From assembly GCA_037013495.1 (NCBI GenBank), contig CM072810.1:111879398-111943397 (forward strand): a stretch of DNA of 64,000 bases, read 5' to 3'. The notes beneath the pieces are model-generated. The model searched no databases. It was not told the DNA's origin and saw nothing but the letters and a program-made list of their open reading frames with translations. This document shows, in pieces, positions 24,201-35,900 of this stretch; position 1 is the stretch's first letter; each line of letters opens with the position of its first letter. A program made the position numbers and the translations under genes. The stretch comes from Hippophae tibetana. Taxonomy: Eukaryota; Streptophyta; Magnoliopsida; Rosales; Elaeagnaceae.

Positions 24201-27200
24201 AATGATCTTCATTACTTTCTATATGCTCTTTAACCTTGGCTTAACTGCTTACCTTATTGGCAACATGACCAACTTAGTTGTTGAAGGCACTCGCCGAACC
24301 ATGGAATTTGTAAGTATTTTTATACATAATATATATTCACTTGACAGTTCAGATCATCTTAATTTCTCATTTTGCTCCCTATTAGTTTCATTGGATGTAC
24401 AACCGAGTTTTACATTAAAAAATTAAATGGATCAAATCGGATATATAGTTTGGACATATTATCTCAAGAGTATTCTATTAGAAGTTATTAGTCACCAATT
24501 TTTTCAAAAAAATTATGTTATTCGGAGAATGATCAACTATATTTTTATAGATTATATCACTTTACTGAGTATTGGCTCCATGCATCATGCAAATTAGTTA
24601 CTTACAAATCAATAATTAGAGTTATTGGGTCTTAAAAATAGGATCTTCAATCTGATACTATGTTAAAATATGTAAGGAAGTCAATTCTTTTAAAAGCTTA
24701 AGTTATTGAAAAAATAGTCAATTATACTTTTATATGACTATCATTTATTAAGTAGAGCAAACATTTACAATTCAATAATTAAGATTACTGAGATTTGAAG
24801 ATAATACTTACAACTTTGATATTATGTTAGAAGTTATTAGAAAGCAAACTCTCTTAACAATTTAAGCTATTGGGAAAAAGCAAACTATACTTTTATACAT
24901 TTATTACTCCTCATTAGTGTTAACTCTCTTTACCATGTCAAATACTTGCAAATCAATAATTGGAATTATTGAGTCTTAAAAACATGATCTCCAATTTTGT
25001 TACCATATTAGAGTGTGTTTGTAAACCAATTTATTCCGTAAGCTTAAGCTATTGGAAATGTCAACTATACTTTTATATATTTATCATTCCCTTACAAATG
25101 TTAGCGATGTTAGCTTTACACATAACGTGAGTAAAATATTTACAATTCAAAAATTAGAGTTACTAGTTTTGAACACATAACCTTCATCTCTATCACTATT
25201 TGCTTTTGTTGTAAACCCTAAGCGTTCCAGCAATAAATAATACACTTAACACTCTAACTAGGTTATGTTAATGCCTGGTACATAATTTGAGTTATTGGTT
25301 TTAATGAACTGTTGGTTTATGTTACAGAGAAATAGCATTGAAGCAGCTTCAAATTTTGTGAGCCGAAATCGCTTACCTCCAAGGTTAAAAGAGCAGATTC
25401 TTGCATACATGTGCTTAAGATTTAAGGCAGATAGTCTGAACCAGCACCGACTAATTGAACAGCTACCAAAATCAATTTGTAAAAACATATGTCAGCATTT
25501 GTTTTTTCCAACAGTAGTGAAAGTTTACTTCTTTAAGGGTATTTCAAGAGAAATACTTTTGCTTCTGGTATGAATTCAACCCACCAATATCTCAGTTCAT
25601 TAATGTTAATATCACGTAAATTTTCACTTATTTTTGTACCCAAATCACTTATATCGTAACATGTTGCAGAATTATCTAGACAAACAAATTACTTCTCCAT
25701 TTTCTCAAATAATTCTAACATGTGTCGTGATTAGAGTAGTTTGGGTGCAAAATTGCATGATCTTAACATATGTATTACGATTTAATTAGTTTGGGTGTAA
25801 ATTTGTATGATATTAACATTTTTCTTGTAATTTCATGTATAATCTATTTTTATTTCTAAGCCATTCCAAACATTTATCATATCTTAGAATTTTTGTAATG
25901 TTTTGAACACGTGTTCGATGCATATTTTTCATATTTGTATTATGATATAAATATATTTATATATATACACATTATAAAATAAATGTTAAGAATAAACGTT
26001 GAATAGTATATTTAAATTAATAGGTGGCGAAGATAAAAGCAGAATATATTCCACCGAGAGAAGATGTTATAATGCAAAATGAAGCTCCAGATGATGTTTA
26101 CATAATTGTTTCAGGAGAAGTTGAAATTATTGATTGTGAAATGGAGAAAGAGACAATTGTTGGGAGTTTACAATCGGGAGATATGTTTGGAGAAGTTGGT
26201 GCACTTTGTTCTAGGCCTCAAGGCTTTACTTATAGAACCAAGACTCTTTCACAACTCCTGAGAATTAAAACTAGTGCTCTAATTGAAGCTATGCAGACAA
26301 AAAAAGAAGACAAGATACAAATGCTTAAGAACTTCCTTCAGGTTGGTAGATTACACTATTGAAGTTTTCCTTTAATCTTTGTTTATTTTCTTTTTTGTAT
26401 TGAGGTCCCAAAATCGAAGGTGTTATGAGTTCGGCCAAAATTGTGCCTTTTGTTTTCTTTATATGTACTGACTATATAGACTCATGTACAAGTTATGTAT
26501 AGGCTCTGTATAGATTTTATCCTCGATTTTGGGACATTTTGATTCAATTATTAAAAAACGCAGTATTTAATGCCCCAACTAGTCTTTTCTAATGAAAATG
26601 AGAACAACAATTGTTTATTTATGTCCCACTACAGCACCACAAAAAGTTAAAGAATTTGAGTATTGGAGATCTACTGATTGAAAGTGAGGAAGAAGAGGGT
26701 GATCCAAACATGGCAATCAATTTGTTGACAGTTGCTAGCACAGGCAATGCTGCTCTTCTTGATGAGCTTCTTAAAGCAAAGTTGGATCCTGATATTGGAG
26801 ATTCCAAAGGAAGAACTCCATTGGTACCTTTCTTCTTACCAAGCTCAATAATGATATATATATATTTGGTTAAAAGTGATTACAAAAGAAAGTGCTTTTG
26901 GGAATACTCACATTATTTGTGCTTGTGTAAGGAAACTTTTCCTCGAATGCACTTATGAAAAATATATATATTTGATTTAGAAGTATTTTTATTGTCAAAA
27001 GCGATTTTATATAATTTCAGAAGCATAAGCAAAAAGATCCTAAGATTCATAAGCTTAATAATGAGCCAAAAGGTTATGTATATACTTATATACAATCATA
27101 GTAATCATAAGCTTAATAATGAGCTAAGTGTTTTTTCTTCTGATTATTCATTATAGCATATAGCAGCATCACAAGGGCATGAAGAATGTGTGTTTGCTCT

Positions 27201-28836
27201 TCTGAAGCATGCTTGCAATGTACACCTAAGAGGTAAATTTTCAGACACAATATCCATGTGCTTCACCAAAATATTTTATCGGTGTTTTCAGTTTTGGCAA
27301 AAAAATGGTCCAAAATCGTGGTTTTTTTCTATGTACAACCCATAACAGATTCGCATACAAATAGATCGTACATAGACTATACCTGCAATTTTATGACATT
27401 TTCGGCCAAATTTCCAAAAAACACTCTATTCAGGTTCAAACTGAAAATAATTCCCTTCTTTACTGGCTACATTCTCATGGCTCTCCATATATAAAAACAT
27501 ATCCTTGGAATTTTACGTTCCTAAACTCATCTAATTATACATCATGCTGTGATCTATGTATGAGCAGATATAAATGGTAACACAGCACTATGGGATGCTA
27601 TAGCATCAAAACACAATACCATTTTTAAGATCCTTTACCATGTTGCTGCCCTAAATGATCCATACACTGCTGGGGAACTTTTATGCACAGCTGCTAGAAG
27701 AAATGATGTGACAGTGATGAAAGAACTCTTAAAACATGGGTTAAACGTCGACTCAAAGAATCACCACGGTTTAACCCCGATTCAAATTTCCCTAGCAGAA
27801 AATAATGTAGACATGGTCAATTTGCTTGTGATGAATGGAGCAGATGTTATCAGTGCAAACACATATGAGTTCCCTTCGACGGCTTTGAATGAAATGTTGC
27901 AAAAACGGGAAGTAGGTCACCGAATTTTGGTGTCTGAAAGTGCACTAGATGAAGTGGTTTCAATGAGGCTTGATGAAGAAAAAGAGTTCCATAGGGGAAG
28001 ATGTATTGAAGAAGATTGTCTTAGGGTGAGTATATATAAGGGTCATCCTATGATGAGGAGGGAGACATGTTGTTTAGAAGCTGGAAAGCTAATTAGGTTG
28101 CCTAATTCACTAGAGGAGCTCAAAAATGTCGCAGGTATGATTTTCTCAATACATAATTTATTACATCATCTTATATTAACCGTTAAAATAAAAAAAAGAG
28201 TGATTTTCTCTATCTTGTCTCTTTTGTACCTCAACAGTTGAGATATATATAGTGTTAAAAATTATGGCCATTAATCATGTGTCCCTTTTCTATATGATAT
28301 TGCTAGATTGTTACAAGTTTCTTCAATTCAAATCTTACTGAAAAGACACTAACTAATATGCTATTGTACTGTTTTTTGTTTGGGGTAAATTGCCTAAATT
28401 TGTGATAATGTCTAACACCACACAATAACATGATATGAACAATATGTAAAAATAATTAATCTTAATTAATTAATATTTTTTTCATGTTAAAGTTTTACTA
28501 TTATTAATAGACAACACAAAAAATAAATTAAATAATTTTTTTTGTGTTAACTAAACACGATATAATTAATGTTAGAACACTACGGCTACTAGATTGACAG
28601 TCCTGAATTAGTCGAGAAAAGAAAGGGCTGAATTTTGTTTAAAGCATGTCTCTAATATTTATACTATGCTTTGAAATCTCAACTTTTATTCGTGTTTATC
28701 TTTTGCTTGGCTTAAAATAGAAGAAAAGTTTGGGATAAATGCAAAAGAAGCAATGGTGACAGATGAAGAAGGAGCAGAAATCGATTCCATTGAAGTGATT
28801 AGAGACAATGATAAGCTTTTTATAAAGGCAATGTAA
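15218..28836 (+). CDS. AKT2: Shaker-type inward/weakly rectifying K+ channel, AKT2/3 class
   Basis: Eleven exons join in frame to 819 aa: 15218-15417, 16175-16393, 17874-18032, 18126-18183, 23992-24309, 25328-25567, 26024-26341, 26635-26823, 27157-27232, 27568-28134, 28721-28836. The N-terminus has the KLILPPLG motif. S1-S3 lie at about residues 68-90, 100-122 and 141-162; S4 carries R180, R183, R185, R186 and K188. The pore has TTVGYGD (filter G271-Y272-G273). A cyclic-nucleotide-binding-like domain lies at about 385-500, ankyrin repeats at about 525-680, and a C-terminal KHA domain (RVSIYKGHP...DNDKLFI) ends the protein. AKT2/3 channels load K+ into phloem and can act as open leak channels. 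By position K188, S201 and S321 correspond to Arabidopsis Lys197, Ser210 and Ser329, residues linked to gating-mode switching. All splice sites are GT/AG and no exon is broken. Intron 4 (5.8 kb) holds an antisense Copia element. Confidence 0.95.
16425..17873. other. AKT2-like intron 2 with MITE-like fragments
   Basis: Intron 2 spans 16394-17873. Around 16430-16700 and 17441-17600 it holds pieces with GCGCTTTTTTAAAAGTGATTTTAAG and GGGTACGTTTGTTTATGATT plus AAAAGCACTTTT motifs, the same vocabulary as the hAT-like MITE at 7961-8146. No coding sequence is visible. Confidence 0.35.
18359..18815 (-). repeat. 3' LTR of the Copia element
   Basis: Homologous along its length to 22933-23403. In element orientation it starts TGGGAGATTG directly after AAG and ends in CCCAAACA. 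Its start lacks about 3 bases found in the 5' LTR (TGTTGGAGATTG), and it has an extra CACAACC unit around 18540-18560. Confidence 0.88.
18879..22758 (-). pseudogene. Copia gag-pol polyprotein, multiply interrupted
   Basis: Domains run in Copia order on the minus strand. Gag starts at ATG 22758 ([15 protein letters not shown]) with a UBN2-type gag domain. A zinc knuckle [14 protein letters not shown] has its last Cys replaced by Tyr. The protease has DSGASFHAT. The pre-integrase domain has HQRLGHM...CEDCILGK (HHCC zinc site) at 21660-21358, and an integrase core piece with FIDDHSRK lies at 21258-21064. An RT piece (20959-20039) includes [11 protein letters not shown] and [19 protein letters not shown]. 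The catalytic box reads YVND in place of YVDD at about 19850. RNase H with [12 protein letters not shown] and [13 protein letters not shown] lies at 19145-18879. Stops and frameshifts separate nearly every domain, and a roughly 35-bp tandem duplication near 21089-21155 breaks the integrase. Confidence 0.9.
22933..23403 (-). repeat. 5' LTR of the Copia element
   Basis: It has canonical TGTTGG...CCAACA ends. It contains several short tandem copies of a TTTTACTCCAT-type unit around 23300-23365 that are fewer in the other LTR. Confidence 0.9.
24480..25200. repeat. Diverged tandem repeat of about 180 bp in AKT2-like intron 5
   Basis: A unit containing TATACTTTTATAT followed by TTTATCATT and later ACAATTCAATAATTAGAGTTATTGAG recurs about four times. 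Its anchor starts near 24534, 24720, 24885 and 25064 (spacing 165-186). Copies are strongly diverged and have no coding potential. The unit resembles dispersed plant intergenic repeats and may itself be a transposon end that amplified here. Confidence 0.6.
26868..27060. mobile_element. MITE-like fragment in AKT2-like intron 8
   Basis: Contains TAAAAGTGATTACAAAAGAAAGTGCTTTT near its left end and AAAAGCGATTTTATA...AGAAGCATAAGCAAAAAG near its right end, which pair imperfectly. Same motif family as 7961-8146. It lies wholly inside intron 26824-27156. Confidence 0.35.
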
Positions 28837-30933
28837 ATCCCACCAGAATATGTTAACTCTGTTTATGGGAATTTTAAGATATGTATACTAATGGGTATTG
28901 ATAATGGTAAAATAATTTTTGTTAATTATCACTATAAAAATGTAAAATATTTATTTTATTTTTATTAATTATGATAATAATAATTTATATTGTACAAATA
29001 TTGTTACTTTTATTGATCGATTGAGCAAAGAAGATAACAAATCTAATAATTTATATAAGATTGTCTTCAAATTATACATATTGAATAGGATTCGAACTCA
29101 TGTATTCAATGCTCACAAAAAAACATATATAATTATATTACAAGATAATTAATAAAAAAAAATTAAAATTATTAACCGTATATTTCTTCAAAAGAAATTG
29201 GGTATATTTCTTATTTTTTTTATATTATTAACAAAAATAGACCAATAGTAACTACAAGAGGCGACAAACCTTTACTATAGTAAAAAATAGACCAATTATG
29301 TTATTATCATCGTTATAATTTTTTTTATTAACAATTAAAAAATTATCACCAAATTTTTTTAAGAAATTTTTTTGTTAACTAAAAGAATATAAATTACTTT
29401 ATAATACAATAATCTATACTCATTTTGGGAGCTAAAAGAGCATAAATTCAAACCACATCATGAGTGTATGACTAATATTTCAAAAAAAATTAAAAAAATT
29501 CTGACCTTTTTCTTTATATTAAGAAAGAATCTAAAATGCAAAATTATCCCCTTTATTTGAATATAATTTTAAGTTATGGTAGCTTTTTAACAAAAAAAAA
29601 AACCAATAAAAAGACTTCAGTACTAAAATGACACCATTTAATAACATTAATAACATGGGTGTTATGGATGCCATTAAATTATCATACTCCAGTATATAAC
29701 ATGAAATAATGAAGAAAAAAAATTAATAATCATACATGAGACCAGGGGAACAAATAACAATATTTAGACAAATGAAAGAAAAAATTTGTCCAAATTTGGA
29801 ACCAATGATAAAAATATCTTAACATTGTTACTTATACATGGACAATATTCATATTTTAGAAGTCAACATCAATACATACAACAAATATTAATATCAAAAA
29901 AATATCAATAAAATATCAATTAATAATATAGATGTTATTGATAAACTATCAAATAATATCGATAAAATATCATTTATGATTAAATTTATTTATTTTTTAA
30001 AACATTTTACAATTAAATATCTTTAATTAATTTTATTAATTTGAATAATTATTTTAAAAAATTTAACTGCCTATTTTATATGTTTTTGATTTATTAGTCT
30101 AAATATTTATGAAATGTATTTATATTTATATATACTAAATAAGGTAATTTAAAAAACAAATCATTGATTATTTTGATATTTTATAAAAAAAATTATAATT
30201 TTATTTATCTATAATTTTCGTAAAAAATTTCCAAAGTTCCCGCCAATTACAATAATATCTTCAGGAAATCCGTTAAATTTAAGTCACATTAATTTGAGCA
30301 ACCTTAGTTGCAGTAGAAAAAAATAGAGTTAGCAGGTAAAACACACCTGCAATTTCATCACTGATACGGTTACAGGCATTTCCTACAATTTATATCACAG
30401 AATTCTCACTGCATGGAAAATACAAGTCTAATTGTTTACATCAAAATTTTGAGATGACTTCCCAAAAAATTAATCCAAAAAAACAGGTGACACAATATTG
30501 GTATGACATTTATTTAGCCGAAAAAGCGAATATAATCAGATCAAAGCATGATTGACCTAACCTTGCATCAACTGACCACACAATAGCATAAAGGGATTCA
30601 GAGCATTCATCTAATGCTTACATGCAAAAATGTTGTACTATGCTTTAGCTGTGCTGTGGAACTGTCATCCGGCTGATTACTATTTCAACATTCCGTCACA
30701 ACATCATTTGAACAAATTATTGGTCTTCTCTACGAAACAGCATTTTGAGCCATAATCAAACTGCTAGTCAAACTTCACAGAAGCCCCCATGTATCATTGA
30801 TACAACATTCAGATAGAGACTTGTGGGTTAGATGATTGCAACAGAGATGACCAAGAAGATGATGGAAAAAGCAGAGAAACATCTGATAGTTTCCATCCAC
30901 AGCAGATGTCTGTCCCAAAATTAAACTCCCAAG
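28837..30933. other. Convergent intergenic region
   Basis: Lies between the 3' ends of the plus-strand channel gene and the minus-strand SHMT gene and must hold both 3' UTRs. Very AT-rich, with short repeats of TATCAATAAAATATCA around 29890-29975. GAGTTCGAATCC on the minus strand near 29090 resembles a tRNA B box, perhaps from an old SINE. No gene is seen. Confidence 0.4.
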
Positions 30934-33900
30934 TCAAATATCATACCCAGGCATTGCAAACTGACTTGCAAAAGCTTCAACTCGGGTACGCAGCTCAACA
31001 ATGTCTTTGTTGCTCTCGAGAGCCTTTAGAAAAGCCTTCTGGTGCTTTCCATGCTCCCTCTGCAACATAATCGCAATTTGTGCAGATCTGAAAAGAAACT
31101 CGGCCATAGTCTCAAAATCAGACTCCAGACAACCTCTTGACGTCATTGCTGGTGTACCTGAAAAAATCAATTCCAAAAGCCATCATAACACTAATTCTTA
31201 ACTATCCTTGTCTAATACAACATGTTAGATTGACCTTCAACCGAGCAAATTCACGTATAAAAAAAAACTATTACTAACCAATTCTTACTCCTCCAGGAGT
31301 GATGGCTCCGTTGTCACCAAAAATGGCAATTTTGTTGAGTGTAATTTGGCACATTTCACAGACCTTCTCATGGTTCTTACCTAAAAAAATTTTAGAGAAG
31401 TCAAATTTAAGTAATAATCAAGCACAAAAACATTATTACAGAAAGCGAAGAAATGAAAAAAGCTTGAAACCACAGACTAAGGACAAAGGCCATAGAAACT
31501 AGATTAGATGTAAACAATACACATTCCTCAAGTGTGTATTAAATTTCAGTAATGATAGGAGGATGATTTCTTCGTGTTTATGCAGGTCAAGTTGGGCTAA
31601 TATCATCATGAAAATAAAAAGATCTGATATGTATTAGAGGAAGAAAGGTTTACCAGTTAGTCCTAGAGGCCTCAGATCCCAAAGTAACAAATGGTTGTCA
31701 GTACCCCCAGTCACGAGCTTGCATTTTCTTCTCAACAAAGCAGTAGCTAATGCCTGGGCATTTTTCCTCACTTGATGCATATAAGCCTTGTACTCAGGAG
31801 TAGCCACTTGTTTCAACGCAATGGCAAGAGCAGCAATATGGTTATTGTGTGGTCCACCTTGCATGGCTGGAAAAACAGCAAAGTTTATTTTTTCCTCGAA
31901 GTCATATTGATCAATTTCATCCCCATGAGTTGGGAGTGTTCCTCTTTTCTTTGGCTTCGGACCTTTCTTGAAAAAAATTATACCTCCCCTAGGACCTCGA
32001 AGACTTTTATGAGTGGTTGAAGTGACAATATCACAGTAATCAAAAGGATTTGCACATTCCTGCCAAAAAGAGAACAAAACACATTTCTTAAAAGTACACG
32101 ACGATATCAATTTCTTGCCAACGAGGCTCAACAGCATATAGACCACTTGGGTATGTAGAAGGTCTGAGGATCGAGCCCCATTATAGGTGTGTGAGTAGTG
32201 TAGTTATTTTCCAAAAAAAATTGACAATATCAAATAAAAGCTTAAAGGTATGCCCAAATAAATTCTAAAGTTTACTTCAATGATTGAAATAAACAATTAT
32301 AGCGTGATATGAGGCTATACACAAAGACACCCCGACCCAGACGTTACAACTTATCAGCTATCATCATAAGCAATTTAACACAAGGCAAGAAACCCTGTTT
32401 AAACATGTAAAGAAATGAAATCTAACCATGTCAGCATCATGCCAAACATCACATAATTAATACTGCATAAATATTTCAAAGCAAGAAATTTCCAACTTAA
32501 GTTTAGCCGCCTAGTTTTGAATCTAGATCCAGGTGGCTTGTTCTTTTAAATGATTCTAACATTCGAAAACCTGAATATGTTACTGTTATTCACACATAAT
32601 ACAATTCAGTTAACAATCCTGTTATTAAATGTCTAGGGGAAAAAGGTACACACTCCATCAAAATAATCGTGTACGCCTCAAAAATTTACTGATAAACCAG
32701 TAAAAAAAAATTTTGGGGGGGAGGCAATAATTTCATATGAATATCAATTCGTATTTACAAAGGGTACAGGATCTATATGAAACAGGACAAGATGAGCAAC
32801 AACGGACAATAAATTATAGAGGATCCTTGAAAATCCCAACCTGACACCAAAAAGTAATATTGTACACTTCCTAGCATAATGACAAGCCAACTGAATGTCA
32901 ACCCACAATTTTTCTACAAAAATGTACAAGGATCCACAACTGCTGACAAAATTCTCCAAGCAATAAGACAAGGCAGTAAAATACATAAAAATCAATCTTG
33001 AAAGGGCACAGATTAACAAAATCCACACCTTAGCGGCAATAAGCCCACTAATTTGAGCCATATCACACAATAGCACAGCTCCACATTTGTCTGCAATGTG
33101 CCTAAACCTTCCATAATCCCATTCACGTGGATACGAGCTTCCACCACAAATCAGTATCTTTGGTCGAAAATCGACTGCCCTTTCTTCAAGCTTATCATAA
33201 TCAATATAACCAGTTTGCGGATTCACTTTATAAGGCAAACTCTCAAAAAATATTGATGCCCCAGATACTTTCCTCCCATTTGGAGTATAGTATCCATGGC
33301 TAGTGTTACCTCCACAAGGAGTATCTAACCCCATAATTCGATCACCGGGCAACAACAAACCCGTGTAAACTGCAAAGTTTGCAGAAGTACATGAATAAGG
33401 CTGAACATTTACACCCCAATTCTCTGAACCAAGATTAAAAGCAGCCAATGCACGCTCACAACAAAGCATTTCAATCTCATCAATATACTGATTACCACCA
33501 TAGTACCTCGCACCCGGAAATCCTTCTGAATACTTATTTGTTAAATGGCTTCCCAAAGCTTCCATAACCGCCTTGCACACAAAATTCTCTGATGCAATCA
33601 ACTCAATTCCCTTAAATTGCCTCATCTTCTCCCTCTCCATGATTTCAAACACATCCGGATCCGCAACCCGCAACGTCTGGTTCCCCCAATTCCGAACAGA
33701 ACTTTTCCGAGCCTCGAGATCCGACTCAAAAACATTTTTTGAATTACTAATCAACTCGATATCCCTTCGCCTCTTCAAGCACATCGAATGCCCCAAAATT
33801 CGAAACTCCTCAACCTCCCTATCTTCATCTTCGTCAACATCCCTCTTCAAATTCCCATTTTCAATTCTCCGACAATTCGACTGTGGCTCCAACAACTGAA

Positions 33901-34051
33901 GTGGTACTGTTGGGATAGGATTAGCAGGGTCCCGCAAGCTCGAATCAAGCTTGAGCAAAATTGTGTCATCAGCAACATGAGTTCTATGAGGCAGCGATGC
34001 ATGGGGCAAAAACCCCAATGAGAGTTTGGATTGAGGGTGCGATAAATCCAT
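30934..34051 (-). CDS. SHM7: Serine hydroxymethyltransferase, SHM6/SHM7 (nuclear/cytosolic) class
   Basis: Four exons (34051-33029, 32059-31654, 31380-31279, 31157-30934) join to 584 aa. SHMT interconverts serine and glycine using PLP and tetrahydrofolate, feeding one-carbon units. The Schiff-base lysine is K359 in [13 protein letters not shown], and [27 protein letters not shown] and [11 protein letters not shown] are conserved. A divergent extension of about 120 residues precedes the catalytic fold, with an acidic [12 protein letters not shown] stretch and basic KRRR at 93-96, a candidate nuclear signal. This matches Arabidopsis SHM6/SHM7 (SHM7 is also called MSA1), not the mitochondrial or plain cytosolic forms. 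The start at 34051 (MDLSHPQ) was chosen over an upstream in-frame ATG at 34183, whose extra residues are hydrophobic and UTR-like. The PLP-site DMAH of common SHMTs reads DMAQ here. The SHM6 versus SHM7 choice is uncertain. Confidence 0.92.
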
Positions 34052-34880
34052 GGAATCGAGAACTTCAAATCCTTCGGCAACTGAATCGTAGTAGACGACG
34101 ACGATAAACACACGTATATAAGTGTGTACGAAAAGTATGAAATTTATAGTGGAGAACAACGGTGGCAACAGCAGAAACAACAATAAGGGGATTTTGAAAA
34201 AGTGTAGTATAAATGGAATAAATTGGAGTTGGGTGAGGTTGAAGAAGAAAAGGAAGAAGCTTCCATGGATTAATTTGCACTCTATGTTTCTTTGCAGTAG
34301 ATTCGTAGTCTAACCCAAAACCTAATTGAAGTATTGGAGAAAAAATAGAATAAGAGAGAGGAAGAGAAGCTTATACCCCGAATCGTGGGTTTGACTGAGA
34401 CAGTTGGCAGCTGTGGAATGTTTGGAACGGGTAATTCTGGATTCATACCCTGATCGCCGAATCGAGTAGCTATTAATTACTTTTTTATGTCCGGCCAAAT
34501 TTATAATTAATTTACAATATACAAGTAAAATAAAAATATATTTACATTATCAATATATATTTATAATTGTAACTTTAAACTTAAAGTTTTATTACATTTT
34601 TGAATATAATTATAATAAAATAAATAATTTAAATATTTTTATAAATTATTCTAAGTATCCTGAACATAAAATATAATTAATCTTTAAATTTGTTTTTAGA
34701 TTTATCTCTTTTTTATTTTATTAATATTTTATATATTTTTTTATTTTTATTTTTCATCTAATTTTTATCTCACTTAAACATTCATGTAAAGTAATATTGA
34801 GAAGATTGAAAATAAATCAAAAACACCTAAAGCAGACAAAGAAGACGAAAAACAAGAGAGGTGAAAATGAGAGAAAAATA
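34052..34880 (-). promoter_or_regulatory. Presumed SHMT promoter and 5' UTR region
   Basis: The first 430 bases upstream of the SHMT start (to about 34480) have near-balanced composition and then drop abruptly into AT-rich DNA. That is consistent with leader plus proximal promoter. No clear TATA box was identified. Confidence 0.3.
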
Positions 34881-34889
34881 AATGTATAG

Positions 34890-35900
34890 TGTAAAAGCTC
34901 TAAACGCTACTATTGACTAAGTATAGCATCTGCTCCACTACACATTTGCACGCAATTATGTCACTGCTCGTTTGCCACATCATGAACATGGTAACTAATT
35001 ATTAATCAAACTCTAATGGATTCACTTATATTTCATAACTCCATTTAGCACTTTATTGAGCTTCAATACTGCATCACTGATTACTCTATTTAGCATTTCA
35101 TTAGGCTTCAATGCTTTATCAACTAAAGCTTGTTTCTCCACATCCTCCTTTAAACTCAAGGGTACGAAAAGAATGCTAAGTTTAGAAACCAAAGAGAGAG
35201 AGATATGAAGAGATTTAACGAGGATATCAATTAGTTGTTAAAGTGAAAGTAAATGTTTAACCTTAAGTTAATAATCACAAACAAAACATAAATACAGTTT
35301 TATATGTTTAGTTCTACCGTGAAAAATAGAATTAGTAGTAATAGCAACAATGCTCATGTCATTATGGCCCATAATGGGAAGACTTGATAAGAAAATTCTC
35401 ATCTATATAAACAAAGATTATATCCACATAATTTCAACAATAACACTTGCTAAAGCTCTATTTTCTACCTTGAGCATGAGATAGTTTTTTTTTTTTTTAG
35501 ATGACAAATAGATTGGATCACAACCCAGATACTAAGACCTGAGATAAATTTCTTATTATCTTAACCCTAAACTCGATATGAATGAAGATTTAAAAACAAG
35601 ACTATGAGTTAAAGTGCCTTTAAAAGTAATGTAAGATACAATTCACAATTTGCCAATAAGAATGAAGATTAATAGTCATAAACTAACACACTATATTAAC
35701 TGCATAAGAGATATCTTATCGAGTAATAATTATGTATTAGAGAGTACCAATTGTACTCATATAATATCTAATACTATCAAATTTATCAATAAAAAAGGCA
35801 AAAAGTAGTTCAATAGTGAACGTAGTAGCAATGGCTTTACAATCAATCATGTTAGCATTAAGCAAAACCTCGTACTTTGTGAAAATGATTAGATATTAAT
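34890..35900 (-). mobile_element. Copia-type retrotransposon 3' fragment (RT/RNase H plus 3' LTR)
   Basis: Minus-strand remnants read DISYAVNIV (about 35730-35695), a block typical of the Copia region between RT and RNase H. FHGRTKHIKL near 35328-35303 is the C-terminal RNase H signature. Then comes a purine tract AAAGGAGGA directly before TGTGGAGAAACAAGC at 35142, which has the look of a polypurine tract and LTR start. No 5' part or second LTR is present in the right place, so the copy is truncated. Its lower boundary is a guess. Confidence 0.6.

Noticed and set aside
29080-29110. GAGTTCGAATCC on the minus strand as a tRNA gene
   Set aside because: Only a B-box-like match; no A box at proper spacing and no cloverleaf could be drawn.
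34052-34183. Upstream in-frame ATG giving a longer, hydrophobic N-terminus to SHMT
   Set aside because: The extra sequence is low-complexity and UTR-like, and related proteins start with MDLS; not a signal peptide I would trust.
33847-34313. Several overlapping open frames opposite or beside SHMT exon 1
   Set aside because: They are other-frame or antisense reflections of the high-coding SHMT exon and its leader.
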